The notes below the pieces were generated by a model, which saw nothing but the letters and a program-made list of their open reading frames with translations, did no database searches and had not been told where the DNA came from. From NCBI GenBank assembly GCA_963702235.1, contig CAVPBZ010000013.1, positions 372,001 through 436,000 of the forward strand: 64,000 nt of DNA, in the 5' to 3' direction. The position numbers were made by a program, and so were the translations under genes. Positions 25,471 to 36,297 of the stretch are shown here, in pieces (positions within the stretch are counted from its first letter, which is position 1; each line of letters starts with the position of its first letter). The stretch comes from PALSA-505 sp963702235. GTDB taxonomy: Bacteria > Actinomycetota > Actinomycetes > Streptosporangiales > Streptosporangiaceae.

Positions 25471-26860
25471 GATGACGCGGCCTGGGGCTCGGTGCGGGCC
25501 TGTGCCAGCTCGTCAGCCGCTGTTTCGAGCGGGATCCTGGCGGTCAGCTGCCAGCCGCCGCCGGGCCGTGGGCTGGCATCCAGTTCGCCGCCGTAGATGG
25601 CGATCCGTTCCCGCAGCCCGATCAGCCCGCGTCCGCCGGGTCCCGGCTGGCGGTACGGCACACCGGGATCGGCCAGGCCGTCGTCGGAAACCCTGATCCG
25701 TAGTTCCCGCGGCCGGTATTCGACGTGGACGGCCGTGCGCCCGGGGCCAGCATGCTTGAGTACGTTGGTCAGTGCCTCCTGGATGACCCGGTAGGCGGCG
25801 AGGTCCAGGCCGGCCGCAGCGGGCGCTGGGTCCCGGTGACCGACAGGCTGGCCTCGAGCCCGGCGGCGCGGACCCTGTCGATAAGCGCGTTTACCTCGTC
25901 CAGGCCAGGCTGGGGGCGGAGTTCGCCTGGCCCGGCGCCGGCCGCACCGGCCTCCTCGGCGGGCACCAGGAGGCCGAGCATGTGCCTCAGGTCGGTCATG
26001 GCGGTCCGGCCGCTGGACTCGACGGCGAGCAGTGCCTTCCTGGCGAGTTGCGCCTCTCCCGCCAGGGCGGCCTCTCCCTGCGTGCCCTCGAGCACCCGCC
26101 TCGCAGCACCGGCCTGTACCACCATGACGCTCACGTTATGGGTCACCACGTCGTGCAGTTCCCTGGCGATCCTGGCCTGTTCCAGTTCGACGGCGCGGCG
26201 CTTCTCCGCCTCGTGCTCCGCCCGCGCAAGGCGCAGCCGTTCAGCGGACTCAGCGGCCCGCTTCCGCCACATGCGCATCATGTTCCCCACGGCTACGGTG
26301 GGCAGCAAGACCAGGAGTGAGGTGTATCGTTGCGCCACCTGTGCGGTGGCGTCCGGGTACGCCGCGGTGATGATGATCGCCCCGGCCAGCAGAGCGAGCA
26401 GCGCGGTCCGCCGGTACTTGCTGTAGACCACGGCGCAGTAGGCGGCGAAGATCGCCGCCGCAACCGTGACCGCGGTCGAGTAGCTCCTGGCGGCGATGAA
26501 CGCGGCCAGGATCACCACAAACGCACTGATGGGATACGTCCGCCGGAACGCTAGCGGCGCGGTGGTCGCCAGCACACCGGCCAGGGCCCAGGACGGCACG
26601 GCCAGCAGGTGTGGCTGGGAGTGCGGCGGGCCCGGCAGGTAGGTTGCGCCCCGGAGCACGATCGCGCGGGCGGCGGGGGCGACGTAAAGCAGGCCCTTGG
26701 CCGCCGTCAGCACGGCCGCGATCGTGACCACGGCGGCGAGCGCGACGTCGCCGACACAGGAAACGCCCGACAGGACCGGCCGCCGGGCGGCGGACCGCAC
26801 CCGGGCGGCCAGCCGGGCTGCCCGCCCCGCGGCCGTCAACCTCCGTGAACTCTGCGCCAC
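25467..26860 (-). pseudogene. NarL-type sensor kinase, frameshifted
   Basis: N-terminal part: five to six transmembrane helices (YPISAFVVILAAFIAARSY, VAAAIFAAYCAVVY, ALLALLAGAIIITAAY), then a HisKA_3 segment with the phosphoacceptor in QARIARELHDVVTHNVSVMVVQAG. At about 25815 the frame changes: after SVTGTQRPL the expected PAGLDLAAYRVIQEALTNVLKHAG lies in another frame (one base missing), continuing to GRGLIGLRERIAIYGGELDASP. Without correction the ATP-binding domain is lost. GTG at 26860 is the likely start. Confidence 0.82.
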
Positions 26861-27020
26861 GTGCCCATTGTCACTCGCACGCGAGGATCTGCCGTCGCTC
26901 ACGTGGGCGACATCTGTACATCTCAAGGATGAGGGCGCCATCGGTGTCAGCCGAGCACAGTAGGCCGATTGCCTCTGGCGGCCGACGCGGCCGCCGTGGG
27001 CACGGTCGTAGCCTCCCGGC

Positions 27021-27716
27021 ATGGATGCCTTGGTACAGCTCACCGACGTGAGCAAGAAGTATGACGATGACGGGTCGCCCGCGGTGACGCACGTCAGCGT
27101 GGAGGTCTCTCGCGGCGAGTCCGTGGCGATCATGGGGCCTTCGGGCAGCGGGAAGTTGACGCTGCTCAACCTGATGGCCGGGCTGGACCGGCCGACCAGC
27201 GGCGCGATCACGGTCGGCGGCCAGCGGGTTGACAGGCTCAGCGAGACCGGTGCCGCGCGGTACCGGCGGCGCCAGGTCGGGACGGTCTTCCAGTTCTTCA
27301 ACCTGCTCGACGACATGACCGTTATCGACAACGTGCTGCTGCCCGCCCAGCTCGCGGGCGCTCCGGCCAGGCAGGCGCACAGCCGCGCCGGCGAACTGCT
27401 GGCGGCGCTGCGGATCGGTCAGCACGCCGACGCCTACCCCGCCCGGCTGTCGGGCGGGGAACGGCAGCGGGTGGCGATCGCCCGGGCCCTGGTGAACCGG
27501 CCCGTGCTGCTGCTCGCCGACGAGCCGACCGGTGCGCTTGATACCGCGAATGGGGAGGCGATCGGCGAGCTGCTGCTGGACCTGAACTCCTCGGGCCAGA
27601 CGCTGATCCTGGTCACCCACAACTCCGATCTGGCCGCGCGGTATGCCCGCCGGGTCATCGAGATCGTCGACGGCCAGATCGTCAGCGACGCCCGCGTGAC
27701 GGGAGCCTCCCGATGA
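27021..27716 (+). CDS. ABC transporter ATPase with substituted Walker A
   Basis: A 231-residue ATP-binding subunit of a MacB/LolD-like exporter. Walker A reads GPSGSGKLTLLN: the Ser that follows Lys and coordinates magnesium is Leu (TTG at 27156, one base from TCG). Other motifs are normal: Q-loop FQFFNLLDDM, signature LSGGERQRVAIARAL, Walker B LLLADEPTGALD, H-loop LVTHN. The substitution is expected to abolish or strongly reduce ATP hydrolysis. Overlaps the permease gene start (ATGA). Confidence 0.92.
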   Translation: MDALVQLTDVSKKYDDDGSPAVTHVSVEVSRGESVAIMGPSGSGKLTLLNLMAGLDRPTSGAITVGGQRVDRLSETGAARYRRRQVGTVFQFFNLLDDMTVIDNVLLPAQLAGAPARQAHSRAGELLAALRIGQHADAYPARLSGGERQRVAIARALVNRPVLLLADEPTGALDTANGEAIGELLLDLNSSGQTLILVTHNSDLAARYARRVIEIVDGQIVSDARVTGASR

Positions 27717-30115
27717 AGCGGGTTCCGGTCGTCCGGGCCGCGCGCGGCGGGCTGTCCGGGCGGCGCGTGCAGGCCATCGTGATCGGCCTGGTCGTGTTCT
27801 GCTCCACGGCGGCCGCGACGCTTGCGCTTGGCTTGCTGGCCGACGCCAACGCGCCCTTCAACCACGCATTCGCCGCCCAGCACGGCGCGGACGTCACGGC
27901 GACGGTCACCGGCGCCTCGCCTGCCCAGCTGGCCGCCACCACCCGGCTGCCGGGGGTGACCGCGTCGGCTGGGCCTTTCGCCGAGGCCAGCGTCTCGGTC
28001 ACCGCTGAGGAATCCCCGTCCGTGCACGTCTCCGCGCACGGCAAGAGGAGCCCTCCTATGACCGTTCACCAGGGGCTCACCCTCGTCGGCCGGGCCTCGC
28101 CCGGCGGCAAGGTCGACGACCTCACCCTGATGGCAGGCCACTGGGCCCAGGGGCCAGGACAGACCGTGCTGTCCAGTCAGTCGGGCCTGCAGCTGGACAT
28201 CGGGTCGCAGGTCACGGTGACCGGGGTGACCGGCTCACCGAAGCTGACCGTTGTCGGCATCGCGACGTCTGCCACTGGCACCGCGCAAGGTTGGGTCACG
28301 CCCGGTGAGATCGCCGCGCTGCATGCCGCGGGGGCGCCGGAAGTGTCGCAGATGCTGTACCGCTTCTCCAGCGCGGCAACAGCCGCCGCGGTGAACACCG
28401 ACATCGCCGCGGTCACCGCCGCGCTGCCGCACGGCAGAGTCCTCAACGCGCAGTCCTGGCTGGCCGCCAAAGCGCAGGCAACCGCCTCGTTCGCGCCGTG
28501 GGTGCCGTTTATCGTCGCGTTCGGGCTGATCGGGCTGGTGATGTCGGTGCTGACCGTGATCAATGTGGTCAGCGGCGCGGTGGTGGCCGGCACCCGGCGG
28601 ATCGGCGTGCTGAAGTCCATCGGGTTCTCGCCCCCGCAGGTGGTAACGGCCTACGTGCTCCAGGTGGCGGTCCCCGCCGCCATCGGCTGCGCGGCCGGTG
28701 TCACGGCAGGCAACCTGCTGGCGGTGCCGATGCTCGGCCAGGCCGCGCAGGTCTTCGGGGTGGCCGGCCTGGCCGTGCCGGTCTGGGTGAGCCTGGCCGT
28801 GCCGCTGGCGCTGCTCGCCCTGGTCGCCGCCGTTGCGGTGGCGATCGCGTCGCACGCGGGACGGATGAGCGCGGTGCAGGCGATCGCCACCGGGCGCGCG
28901 CCCCGGGCCGCCCACGGATATGGGGTACACCGGCTGCTCAGCCGGGCTCGTCACCTGCCCAGGCCGGTGACACTCGGCCTGGCCGGGCCGTTCGCACGGC
29001 CCACCCGCACCCTGGTCACCCTGGCCGCGATCGTAGCCGGCGTCACCGCCGTCATCTTCGCAGCGGGCCTGCGCACCTCGCTGAACCAGATCCAGGCCGA
29101 CCTGTCCCACACGGCCGCCGAGCAAGTGCAGGTACTGCTGAGCGGACGCCAGGGCCAGGTCCAGATCAACGGGCAAAGCTCCGCCAAGCTGAGCCTGGCC
29201 GCACAGGAACACGCGGTGCAGGCCGCGCTGCGCGCTCAACCCGGCACACTGCACTACGTCGCGGAGGGCAGCGGCCAGATCAACGTGCTCGGCCTGGCCG
29301 GACAGCTGTCGGTGACCGGCTTCGACGGCAACGCCAGATGGACGGGTTACACCATGATCGCCGGGCACTGGTACTCCGGCCCCGGCCAGGTCAACGTCAA
29401 TACCGCCTTTCTCCACGACGCCGGCACCGCAGTGGGTGACACGTACACGCTCACCTCCGGCGGCAAGCACACCACCGTCCAGATCGCCGGGGAGGCCTTC
29501 GACACCGCCGACGGCAAACCCGAGATGATTGGCGCCCTGGCCACTTTTGCGGCGGCCGACCCTGGCCTTACCGTGAACGAATACCAGGTGGGCCTGGCAC
29601 CGGGCACCGGCACGGGCTCCTTCGTGGCCGCACTGAGCCACCTGCTCGGCGGAGGCTACCTGGTCGAAGCCAACAACATGGGCGGCGCCGTGCTCCCCGC
29701 CATCCTGGGCCTCGTCAGCGCGCTGACGCTGCTGATCGGTTTGGTCGCCGGGCTCGGCGTGCTCCATACCGTGGTGCTGCAGACCCGCGAGCGTGTGCAC
29801 GACATCGGCGTGTTCAAGGCGGTCGGCATGACGCCACGGCAGACAATCGCCATGGTCATCAGCACCGTCGCCGGCATCAGCCTGGTGGCCGGCCTGATCG
29901 CAATCCCCTCCGGAGTCGCCTTGCACCGATTCGTGCTGCCGGTCATGGGCAACGCCGCCCAGACCGCGCTGCCGGCATCGGTGCTAAACGTCTACCACGC
30001 GCCGGAACTGGCCCTGCTCGCGCTGTCCGGGCTGGCTATCGCGGTGGCCGGTGCCTTGGCCCCGGCGAGCTGGGCGGCGCGCACCCACACCACATCTGCG
30101 CTCCGCACCGAGTAA
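27713..30115 (+). CDS. FtsX/MacB-like ABC permease
   Basis: An 800-residue membrane protein with two FtsX domains: helices at residues about 20-45, 260-390 and after a large second extracytoplasmic region at 435-455, 660-780. The pattern one helix, large domain, three helices occurs twice (for example IVAFGLIGLVMSVLTVINVV; LGLVSALTLLIGLVAGLGVL; LLALSGLAIAVAGALAPASWAA). It forms the membrane part of the exporter whose ATPase overlaps it by 4 bp. Such systems export or sense peptides or lipoproteins. Intact frame. Confidence 0.9.
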   Translation: MKRVPVVRAARGGLSGRRVQAIVIGLVVFCSTAAATLALGLLADANAPFNHAFAAQHGADVTATVTGASPAQLAATTRLPGVTASAGPFAEASVSVTAEESPSVHVSAHGKRSPPMTVHQGLTLVGRASPGGKVDDLTLMAGHWAQGPGQTVLSSQSGLQLDIGSQVTVTGVTGSPKLTVVGIATSATGTAQGWVTPGEIAALHAAGAPEVSQMLYRFSSAATAAAVNTDIAAVTAALPHGRVLNAQSWLAAKAQATASFAPWVPFIVAFGLIGLVMSVLTVINVVSGAVVAGTRRIGVLKSIGFSPPQVVTAYVLQVAVPAAIGCAAGVTAGNLLAVPMLGQAAQVFGVAGLAVPVWVSLAVPLALLALVAAVAVAIASHAGRMSAVQAIATGRAPRAAHGYGVHRLLSRARHLPRPVTLGLAGPFARPTRTLVTLAAIVAGVTAVIFAAGLRTSLNQIQADLSHTAAEQVQVLLSGRQGQVQINGQSSAKLSLAAQEHAVQAALRAQPGTLHYVAEGSGQINVLGLAGQLSVTGFDGNARWTGYTMIAGHWYSGPGQVNVNTAFLHDAGTAVGDTYTLTSGGKHTTVQIAGEAFDTADGKPEMIGALATFAAADPGLTVNEYQVGLAPGTGTGSFVAALSHLLGGGYLVEANNMGGAVLPAILGLVSALTLLIGLVAGLGVLHTVVLQTRERVHDIGVFKAVGMTPRQTIAMVISTVAGISLVAGLIAIPSGVALHRFVLPVMGNAAQTALPASVLNVYHAPELALLALSGLAIAVAGALAPASWAARTHTTSALRTE

Positions 30116-30312
30116 ACCCCAGACCCGCGCCAGCATGTCCGCGGCACGCGAAGCCATCGACCGCATACGGGCTGCCCTCGGCGCAGAAGCTGGCCAACCT
30201 GCTGCGGATAGCCCTCCGACGACGGAAGGAACGAAATGAGCCCACATTTGAGCCCACGAGCCGCCAAGCGCATTCCTGAAATTGAGGTCGCCCGCATCGT
30301 GCCTGGTCAAGA

Positions 30313-30368
30313 TGGCGGAGGATGCGAGATTCGAACTCGCGAGGGCTTGCACCCAACACGCTTTCCAA
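30313..30368 (+). repeat. left copy of the 56-bp attachment repeat
   Basis: Identical over 56 bp to 35998-36053 (T-arm, variable arm and anticodon 3' side of tRNA-Ser). It breaks off in the anticodon loop, so it is not a second tRNA gene. Confidence 0.9.
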
Positions 30369-30536
30369 CACTGTTGGCTGCGGTTCATGAGGGTCCGCCA
30401 CCGTCCGTGACCTGCGCGGATGCAGGGGTGGCCGACCGATGGTGAACGGTGCGGGACGGGGGGTGAATGAGCCACAAACTGAGCCAAGACCCGGAAGGGC
30501 GGCCTGGCGCACTCGGCCGTGTCCTGGTGGTGGCCG

Positions 30537-31616
30537 ATGAGTGTCGAGGCGATCTCGTGGGCGCTGAACCTCGCACCGGTCCCGGCCGACCGCGGCGGGC
30601 AGCCGTCGAGTGCGTGCAAGTTCGTGCTCGTCGGCCTGGCCAACCACGCCGGGCCGGACGGCACTGGTGCGTTCCCGTCGGTGGCCACGCTGGTCCGCTA
30701 CACCGGGCTGGCCGAGCGGGCGGTGCGCAGCTGCTTGGACCGGCTGGCGGCCGAGGGGTGTCATCTCGCCGTGTGACCCAGACATCGTCGCAGCCAGGAT
30801 CAAGCGTGCCGACCGCCGCCCCAGGGCTGGGATCTGAACCTGGGCTTGGTCCGCGGGGACCTGGACGCCGCCGCGATCGCGGTGCTGGAGCATCAGTTCC
30901 CCGGGCTGGGCGGCAGGCTCGCTGCATCGCTGCGGCCGGGCGGTGCGGGCCGGGCTGACGGGGTGCGATCACCGCACCCCGCTACCGGCGATGAGGCTGT
31001 GGATAACTGGCCTGACGGGGTGCAACAGTCGCACCCCGAGCCGGGAACGGGGTGCAACCAGCGCCGCCACGGGGTGCAACTGGCGCAGTCACGGGGTGCA
31101 GCGGTTGCACCTGAACCGTCCATGGAACCCTCCGGGCAACCGTCCGCCGTGACCGCGCACGCGCGCGAGGTTCCGCCCGCCGCGCTGGCCGGGTCGCCTG
31201 GCGGCGGTGAGCCGGTGAGCGGGTTCTTCGCCGCGCTCGGCGACCGATGGCAGCTCACCGCCACCCAGCGGGCCAGGCTTGCCCCCGCCGTCACCGTGGC
31301 CCTGACTGCAGGCTGGACGCCGCAGGCGCTGGCCACCTTCACCGGCGCCAACACCAACGGCGTGCGGAATCCGTATGCGGTGCTGGCCGCCCGGCTCTCG
31401 AAAGCCGAGCTGCCCCCGCCAACGCGATCACCGCGGCCAGCCTGGTGCGGCGAACGCGACCAGGCCACCCGGATGCTGGGCTTCGACGGCGACGCGCCGC
31501 GACCTTGCCCGCGCTGCAAGCCGGCCGCCACCGCCAGCCACCCGTCTAGCCTGAGCCCGGGACGAGCTGCTCCCGCCACCGCGCGTACCGCGGTCACCGA
31601 GTGTGAAGGCCGCTAA
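30537..31616 (+). pseudogene. HTH-domain replication-type protein of actinobacterial elements, frameshifted
   Basis: About 350 residues if corrected. The first part is a winged-helix typical of element-borne proteins (MSVEAISWALNLAPVPADRGGQ, ACKFVLVGLANHAGPDGTGAFPSVATLVRYTGLAERAVRSCLDRL). The frame then shifts by one base near 30757 (VISPCDPDIVAARIKRADRRP) and again near 30825, where DLNLGLVRGDLDAAAIAVL begins the third segment, ending AWCGERDQATRMLGFDGD and a CPRCKP zinc-ribbon-like motif. The middle carries repeated GGGGTGC units. Two indels make it non-functional as read. Confidence 0.65.
30958..31104. repeat. iteron-like ACGGGGTGC repeats
   Basis: ACGGGGTGC occurs at 30958, 31015, 31047, 31069 and 31091, with the last three exactly 22 bp apart; the reverse complement GCACCCCG occurs at about 30974 and 31031. 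Copies fall in different reading frames of the surrounding gene, so the conservation is at DNA rather than protein level. Confidence 0.6.
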
Positions 31617-31914
31617 ACGCTCCTGCAGACCGAATCAGCGCCGAACGCCGATTCTTTCCGCTCGTTGCGGTCCAGGTTCAGGGAAGGCTAGGGGCGCAGA
31701 TCAGCTGGTTACTTGTGCACCGCGGCATCGAGTCTCGCCGCGGCCGCGGAGGCTGGACGGAAGGCTGATCCGGGTTGGTCAAGGGCAGACCCGACCGGAA
31801 CGCGGCCAGCCGTTCCAGGCTTTGCAGCGGGGGCCCGTCCTGCAATGTCGCGCTCCGAATGGCCTGCCGTCCCGCCCCTGGGGAGCAGCCCCGGCTGGAA
31901 TGCCCTGGCCGTGG

Positions 31915-32310
31915 CCTCATCGGCGGGTAGAAGGTTTCGATCGCCAGCTCCTCGGCGGTGACGTCGGTGGCCGTGTCTACCGCTGCGCTGATGCTGAACA
32001 GCGCTAGCTTGCTCGCCCCGGCGGTAGCGCAGCGCCAGCACTACGCCATTGGCCGGGACGGACTCGTCCGTGCCACCGGGATAGCCGGCCAGTTCCTGAT
32101 GCAGCTCGGCGAGCCGGCCGTCGGCCAGGGCGCTGCCGCAGCACGTTGACTGGCGGCGCCAGCAGGTCCCGCGCGCGCCCCTCGGCCGGCACGGCGACAC
32201 CGGAGTCCGCCTTTCGCAACTCCCGCCAGCGGTCCACCACAACCGCAGGGTACGGCTTATGCCCGGCCAGCACCCGGCGCAGCCTGTCCACGTCCGGCTA
32301 CGCGCCGATG
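31915..32310 (-). pseudogene. MmyB-like XRE-family regulator, decayed
   Basis: Segments of the MmyB-like ligand-binding domain appear in order but in three frames: DVDRLRRVLAGHKPYPAVVVDRW, RDLLAPPVNVLR, then AELHQELAGYPGGTDESVPANGVVLALRYRRGE and the end NLLPADEATARAF. The helix-turn-helix half is missing. These regulators often sit next to the genes they control; its former target is unknown. The 298 bp between it and the HTH gene hold no recognisable gene. Confidence 0.65.
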
Positions 32311-32329
32311 GGGGGCGGCGCTTGACATC

Positions 32330-32363
32330 AATGAGGATAACCGCTATCTATTAGATAACCGTT
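32330..32363. promoter_or_regulatory. AT-rich promoter/operator of the PadR operon
   Basis: GATAACCG occurs twice (around 32336 and 32355) with TCTATTAGA, a short palindrome, between them. It is the only AT-rich stretch here and lies 15-45 bp before the PadR start, where a PadR dimer would repress its own operon. Confidence 0.5.
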
Positions 32364-32376
32364 AGGGGAGGTTGCC

Positions 32377-32900
32377 GTGCAGCAGGAAGTAGTGCTGGCG
32401 CTGCTGGCGAAGGAGCCGTCGCACGGCTACCAGCTGCGGGGGCGGCTACGGCAGGCGCTCGGCCCGCTCGGGGACGCGATGAACGACGGGCAGGTCTACG
32501 TCACGCTGACCCGGCTGGAGAAGGCGGGCCTGGTGACCTGCGAGCATGCGGCCGGGGTGGCGGACCGGCCGGACCGCAAGGTCTACGCGCTGACGGCGGC
32601 GGGGCAGCAGCGGGTGGCCGGCTGGCTGGCTGAGGTGGCCTGGCCCAGGCCCGACCTGGCGGAGTTCCATCTCAAGCTCATCGCGGCCGCGGCGGCGGGC
32701 CTGGCCGACCCGGTCACCATCGTGGACGCGCAGCGCCGTGAGCTGCTGCGCCGGCTGCGGGACGCGCAGCGGGCGGCGATGGCCGAGCCTGACCGCTCTG
32801 CTGCGTCGCTGCTGCTGGAGGGCATCGTGCTGCGGCTGCAGGCGGACCTGCGCTGGCTGGAGGCGTGCGAACGAAATTGGACCGGCCGGAAGGAACGATC

Positions 32901-32904
<4 letters not shown>
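32377..32904 (+). CDS. PadR-family regulator
   Basis: A 175-residue PadR regulator: winged helix (QQEVVLALLAKEPSHGYQLRGRLRQAL, NDGQVYVTLTRLEKAGLVT, DRKVYALTAAGQQRVAGWL) plus a helical C-terminal dimer domain (LLRRLRDAQRAAMAEP). GTG at 32377 follows TAGGGGAGGTTGCC. The stop overlaps the ATPase ATG (ATGA), so regulator and exporter form one operon with self-repression likely through the palindrome upstream. Confidence 0.9.
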
Positions 32905-33647
<743 letters not shown>

Positions 33648-33651
33648 GACC

Positions 33652-35424
33652 ATGGGAAAGATCGTGCTGATCTGCCGCCTGGCGGCGCGTGACCTGCGGC
33701 GCCGCCCGGCGGAGGCCCTGATGGTGTTCTTGGTCATCGCGGCGGCGGCGACCACCCTGACGGTGGCGCTGGCCCTGAACGGGGTGACCAACCAGCCGTA
33801 CCAGCGGACCCGGCAGGCAACTGCCGGCCCGGATGTCGTCGCCGTTAGCGTTCAGGCGCTGGTTCCGGTAAGCTCCCTCGCTTCGCTGACCACAGCACCC
33901 GGTGTGATCGCCCACAGCGGACCGTATCCCGCGGTTTTGAGCAGCATCCGGGTCCGGGGGCACACGGTGGACGTGGTGGCTGAAGGGCGAGACCGGGCGC
34001 CGGCCTCGGTGGATCAGCCGAAGGTGACCCAAGGGAGCTGGACCCGCCCGGGCGGTGTGGTGATCGAGCGCGGCTTTGCCGACGCACTTGGCGTTCACGT
34101 CGGCGACAACGTGAGTATCGGCGGCCGTCCGTTCCGGGTGGCCGGGATCGCTGTGACAGCTGCCGTCCCCGCGTACCCCACCAGCCTGTGCCACATCGTC
34201 TGCCCCTTCCCAGCCGTAATAAGAGGACAAGGAGTCCCGAGCATGGGCCTGGTGTGGCTCACCCGCCCCGCCGTGGCGGGTCTCGCCGGGCCGGGCGCTC
34301 CTCTCGCCTACCTCCTCAACCTGAAGCTGGCGAACCCCGCCCAGGCTCCGGCCTTCGCGGCTCAGCACCCGGCGACGTTTACCTGGCAAAGCATCCAGAG
34401 CGCGATCAACGCCCTGATCGGGATCGAGCAGGTGGCCCTGGGAGTCGGGGGATGGCTGCTCGGCCTCCTTGCCCTCGCCGGCCTCGGCGTACTCGTCGCC
34501 CGGCGGATGACCGAGCAGTCGAAACGAGTTGGCCTGCTCAAGGCCGTCGGCGCCACCCCGGCAACGGTCGCGGTGGTGCTCCTGGTGGAGCATCTCACGC
34601 TGGCTACGGGCGCCGCCGCGGCCGGCCTGCTTGCGGGATGGCTAATCGCACCCCTGTTCACAGGCACAGGAGCCGGCCTGCTCGGTGCGCCCGGTGCGCC
34701 GTCGATCAGCATGCCGGCCGTCATCATCATCGCCGTGATTGCCCTGGCGGTCGCCGCTGTCTCATCACTCGTTCCGGCCATCCGGGCCGCACGCACCAGC
34801 ACCGTCTCCGCCCTCGCGGACGCACCGCGGGTCCCTCCCCGCAGGCCACTGGTCATCGCCGTTTCCGCGCGCCTGCCCGTGCCGCTCCTCCTCGCCCTCC
34901 GTCAGCTCTCACGCCGGCCGAGACGCGCTCTCCTCAACGCCGCCAGCGTCACCTTCACCGTCACCGGCATCGTTGCCATCCTCGCCAGCCATGCCCATAT
35001 CCCAATCGCCAACCTCACCATCAGCAACCTGAAGGTTGACCGCTTCAACGAGCTGACGGCCGTCATCACCGTGATGCTGGTCATCCTTGCCACCGTGAAC
35101 ACCACCTTCATCGCCTGGGCGGCCGCCGCCGACGGCAGGTTCTCCTCCGCGCTGCAACGAGCACTGGGAGCAACGGCCGGACAAGTGACCGCTGGCCTGT
35201 CGCTGGCAGCGCTGCTGCCTGCCCTGCCTGGCGCCGTCATCGGGATGCCACTGGGCATATTGGCGTACCGCCTCCTCACCTCAGGTACACCCCTCACCGT
35301 CCCGCCCGCATGGCAGCTCGCCGCCGTCTTCCTGGCAACCCTGCTTGCAGTCACCGTTCTCACGGCCATCCCGTCCCGGCTCGGTGCGCGGCGGCCCCCA
35401 GCACAGGTCCTGCAAACCGAGTAG
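33652..35424 (+). CDS. FtsX-like ABC permease
   Basis: A 590-residue permease: N-terminal helix (ALMVFLVIAAAATTLTVALAL), an extracytoplasmic domain (residues about 50-260), three helices with GVLVARRMTEQSKRVGLLKAVGAT as the cytosolic coupling loop, then a second domain and helices (ILATVNTTFIAWAAAADG, LAAVFLATLLAVTVLTAI). Intact frame from ATG 33652. Partner of the preceding ATPase; exports an unknown substrate and is repressed presumably by PadR. Confidence 0.92.
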   Translation: MGKIVLICRLAARDLRRRPAEALMVFLVIAAAATTLTVALALNGVTNQPYQRTRQATAGPDVVAVSVQALVPVSSLASLTTAPGVIAHSGPYPAVLSSIRVRGHTVDVVAEGRDRAPASVDQPKVTQGSWTRPGGVVIERGFADALGVHVGDNVSIGGRPFRVAGIAVTAAVPAYPTSLCHIVCPFPAVIRGQGVPSMGLVWLTRPAVAGLAGPGAPLAYLLNLKLANPAQAPAFAAQHPATFTWQSIQSAINALIGIEQVALGVGGWLLGLLALAGLGVLVARRMTEQSKRVGLLKAVGATPATVAVVLLVEHLTLATGAAAAGLLAGWLIAPLFTGTGAGLLGAPGAPSISMPAVIIIAVIALAVAAVSSLVPAIRAARTSTVSALADAPRVPPRRPLVIAVSARLPVPLLLALRQLSRRPRRALLNAASVTFTVTGIVAILASHAHIPIANLTISNLKVDRFNELTAVITVMLVILATVNTTFIAWAAAADGRFSSALQRALGATAGQVTAGLSLAALLPALPGAVIGMPLGILAYRLLTSGTPLTVPPAWQLAAVFLATLLAVTVLTAIPSRLGARRPPAQVLQTE

Positions 35425-35997
35425 GTCACCCGGGCCGCGCAGTAACGAACGACTCCGCGCATGCAGGAGGCAACAACGCGGAACACGGGGCAAGCACAAA
35501 TGTGGAGTAGCGAACCACACGCTGGTCATGCGGACACAACCGCGACGCCTGCCGGCCGACGCCCGGGCCAGCCAGGCCGCACCGGCACCCGGTGCACGCG
35601 GACCCCTTTGGCCCGGGCCGATCGCCCATTACGGCGCGGCACCTGCAACACGGGTTCACCCCCGCACCGCCGCGCCGATCGGCGGATCAGGGAGCGCCCT
35701 AGCTCTGGCGTGCGGTCACTTTGTGTGGTCGCTGTGACCATCTCCGGCGGCCCCTCATGTTGACGTTTGGCCAGCCCTGGACTAGCGCCTGGGACAGCGG
35801 GCGACCTGGCTTCGCGCTGACGTCTGCCTGGACAGTCGCGTACCACTACGTGCTCAAGCGAACTCAACGGTGGACGATATCCGGCGTGCACCCGCTGGCC
35901 CAGTAGCCGGGGGCTTATCGTCGCCAGAAACTGAGACAAATCTTGATGCTGACACAGCTTTGGCGGTACCCGCCCAGTGGGTTCTTGCAGGTCAGCC
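35425..35997. other. 570-bp gene-poor end of the integrative element
   Basis: Next to the tRNA end of the element, the place where the integrase usually lies. I see only short frames with no recognisable domains, so any integrase gene has been lost. Confidence 0.5.
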
Positions 35998-36085
35998 TGG
36001 CGGAGGATGCGAGATTCGAACTCGCGAGGGCTTGCACCCAACACGCTTTCCAAGCGTGCGCCCTAGGCCACTAGGCGAATCCTCC
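35998..36085 (-). tRNA. tRNA-Ser (anticodon GGA)
   Basis: Reads from 36085 GGAGGAT at the acceptor 5' side with anticodon loop CTTGGAAAG (GGA), a long class II variable arm, T-loop GCGAGTTCGAATCTCGC and the matching ATCCTCC plus an encoded GCCA end. The acceptor, anticodon and T stems pair perfectly. The 3' half from 35998 is the right-hand copy of the 56-bp attachment repeat, so the element inserted at this gene and left it intact. Confidence 0.95.
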
Positions 36086-36183
36086 GTCGAGAAGCTTACC
36101 GGTCAGCGAACCGGCCGCGCGCCCGGTCGCTGGTGGCCCCGATCGGGAGCAGGCACCGCCGTGACCCCGCTAAGCTGACTCGA

Positions 36184-36271
36184 GACCCCCCGTACGGCGT
36201 TTATCCCGCCAACTCCCCCAGGGCCGGAAGGCAGCAAGGGTACGCGGGCTCTGGCGGGTGTACGGGGGGTC
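36184..36271 (+). ncRNA. ffs: signal recognition particle RNA (4.5S type)
   Basis: Terminal stem GACCCCCCGTAC pairs exactly with GTACGGGGGGTC at the other end, and the conserved domain IV loop motif GGCCGGAAGGCAGCA occupies the apex, the hallmark of bacterial SRP RNA. It lies just before dnaX, its conserved actinobacterial place. Confidence 0.93.
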
Positions 36272-36297
36272 CCTTCCCGTCCGGCGAGGATGCGATC

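Noticed and set aside
30313..30371. Possible second tRNA-Ser gene
   Set aside because: Only the 3' half from the anticodon loop is present; it is the attachment repeat copy.
35526..36053. 175-residue minus-strand frame covering the tRNA
   Set aside because: Its start ESVLGASPREFESRIL is a translation of the tRNA strand itself, a common false gene.
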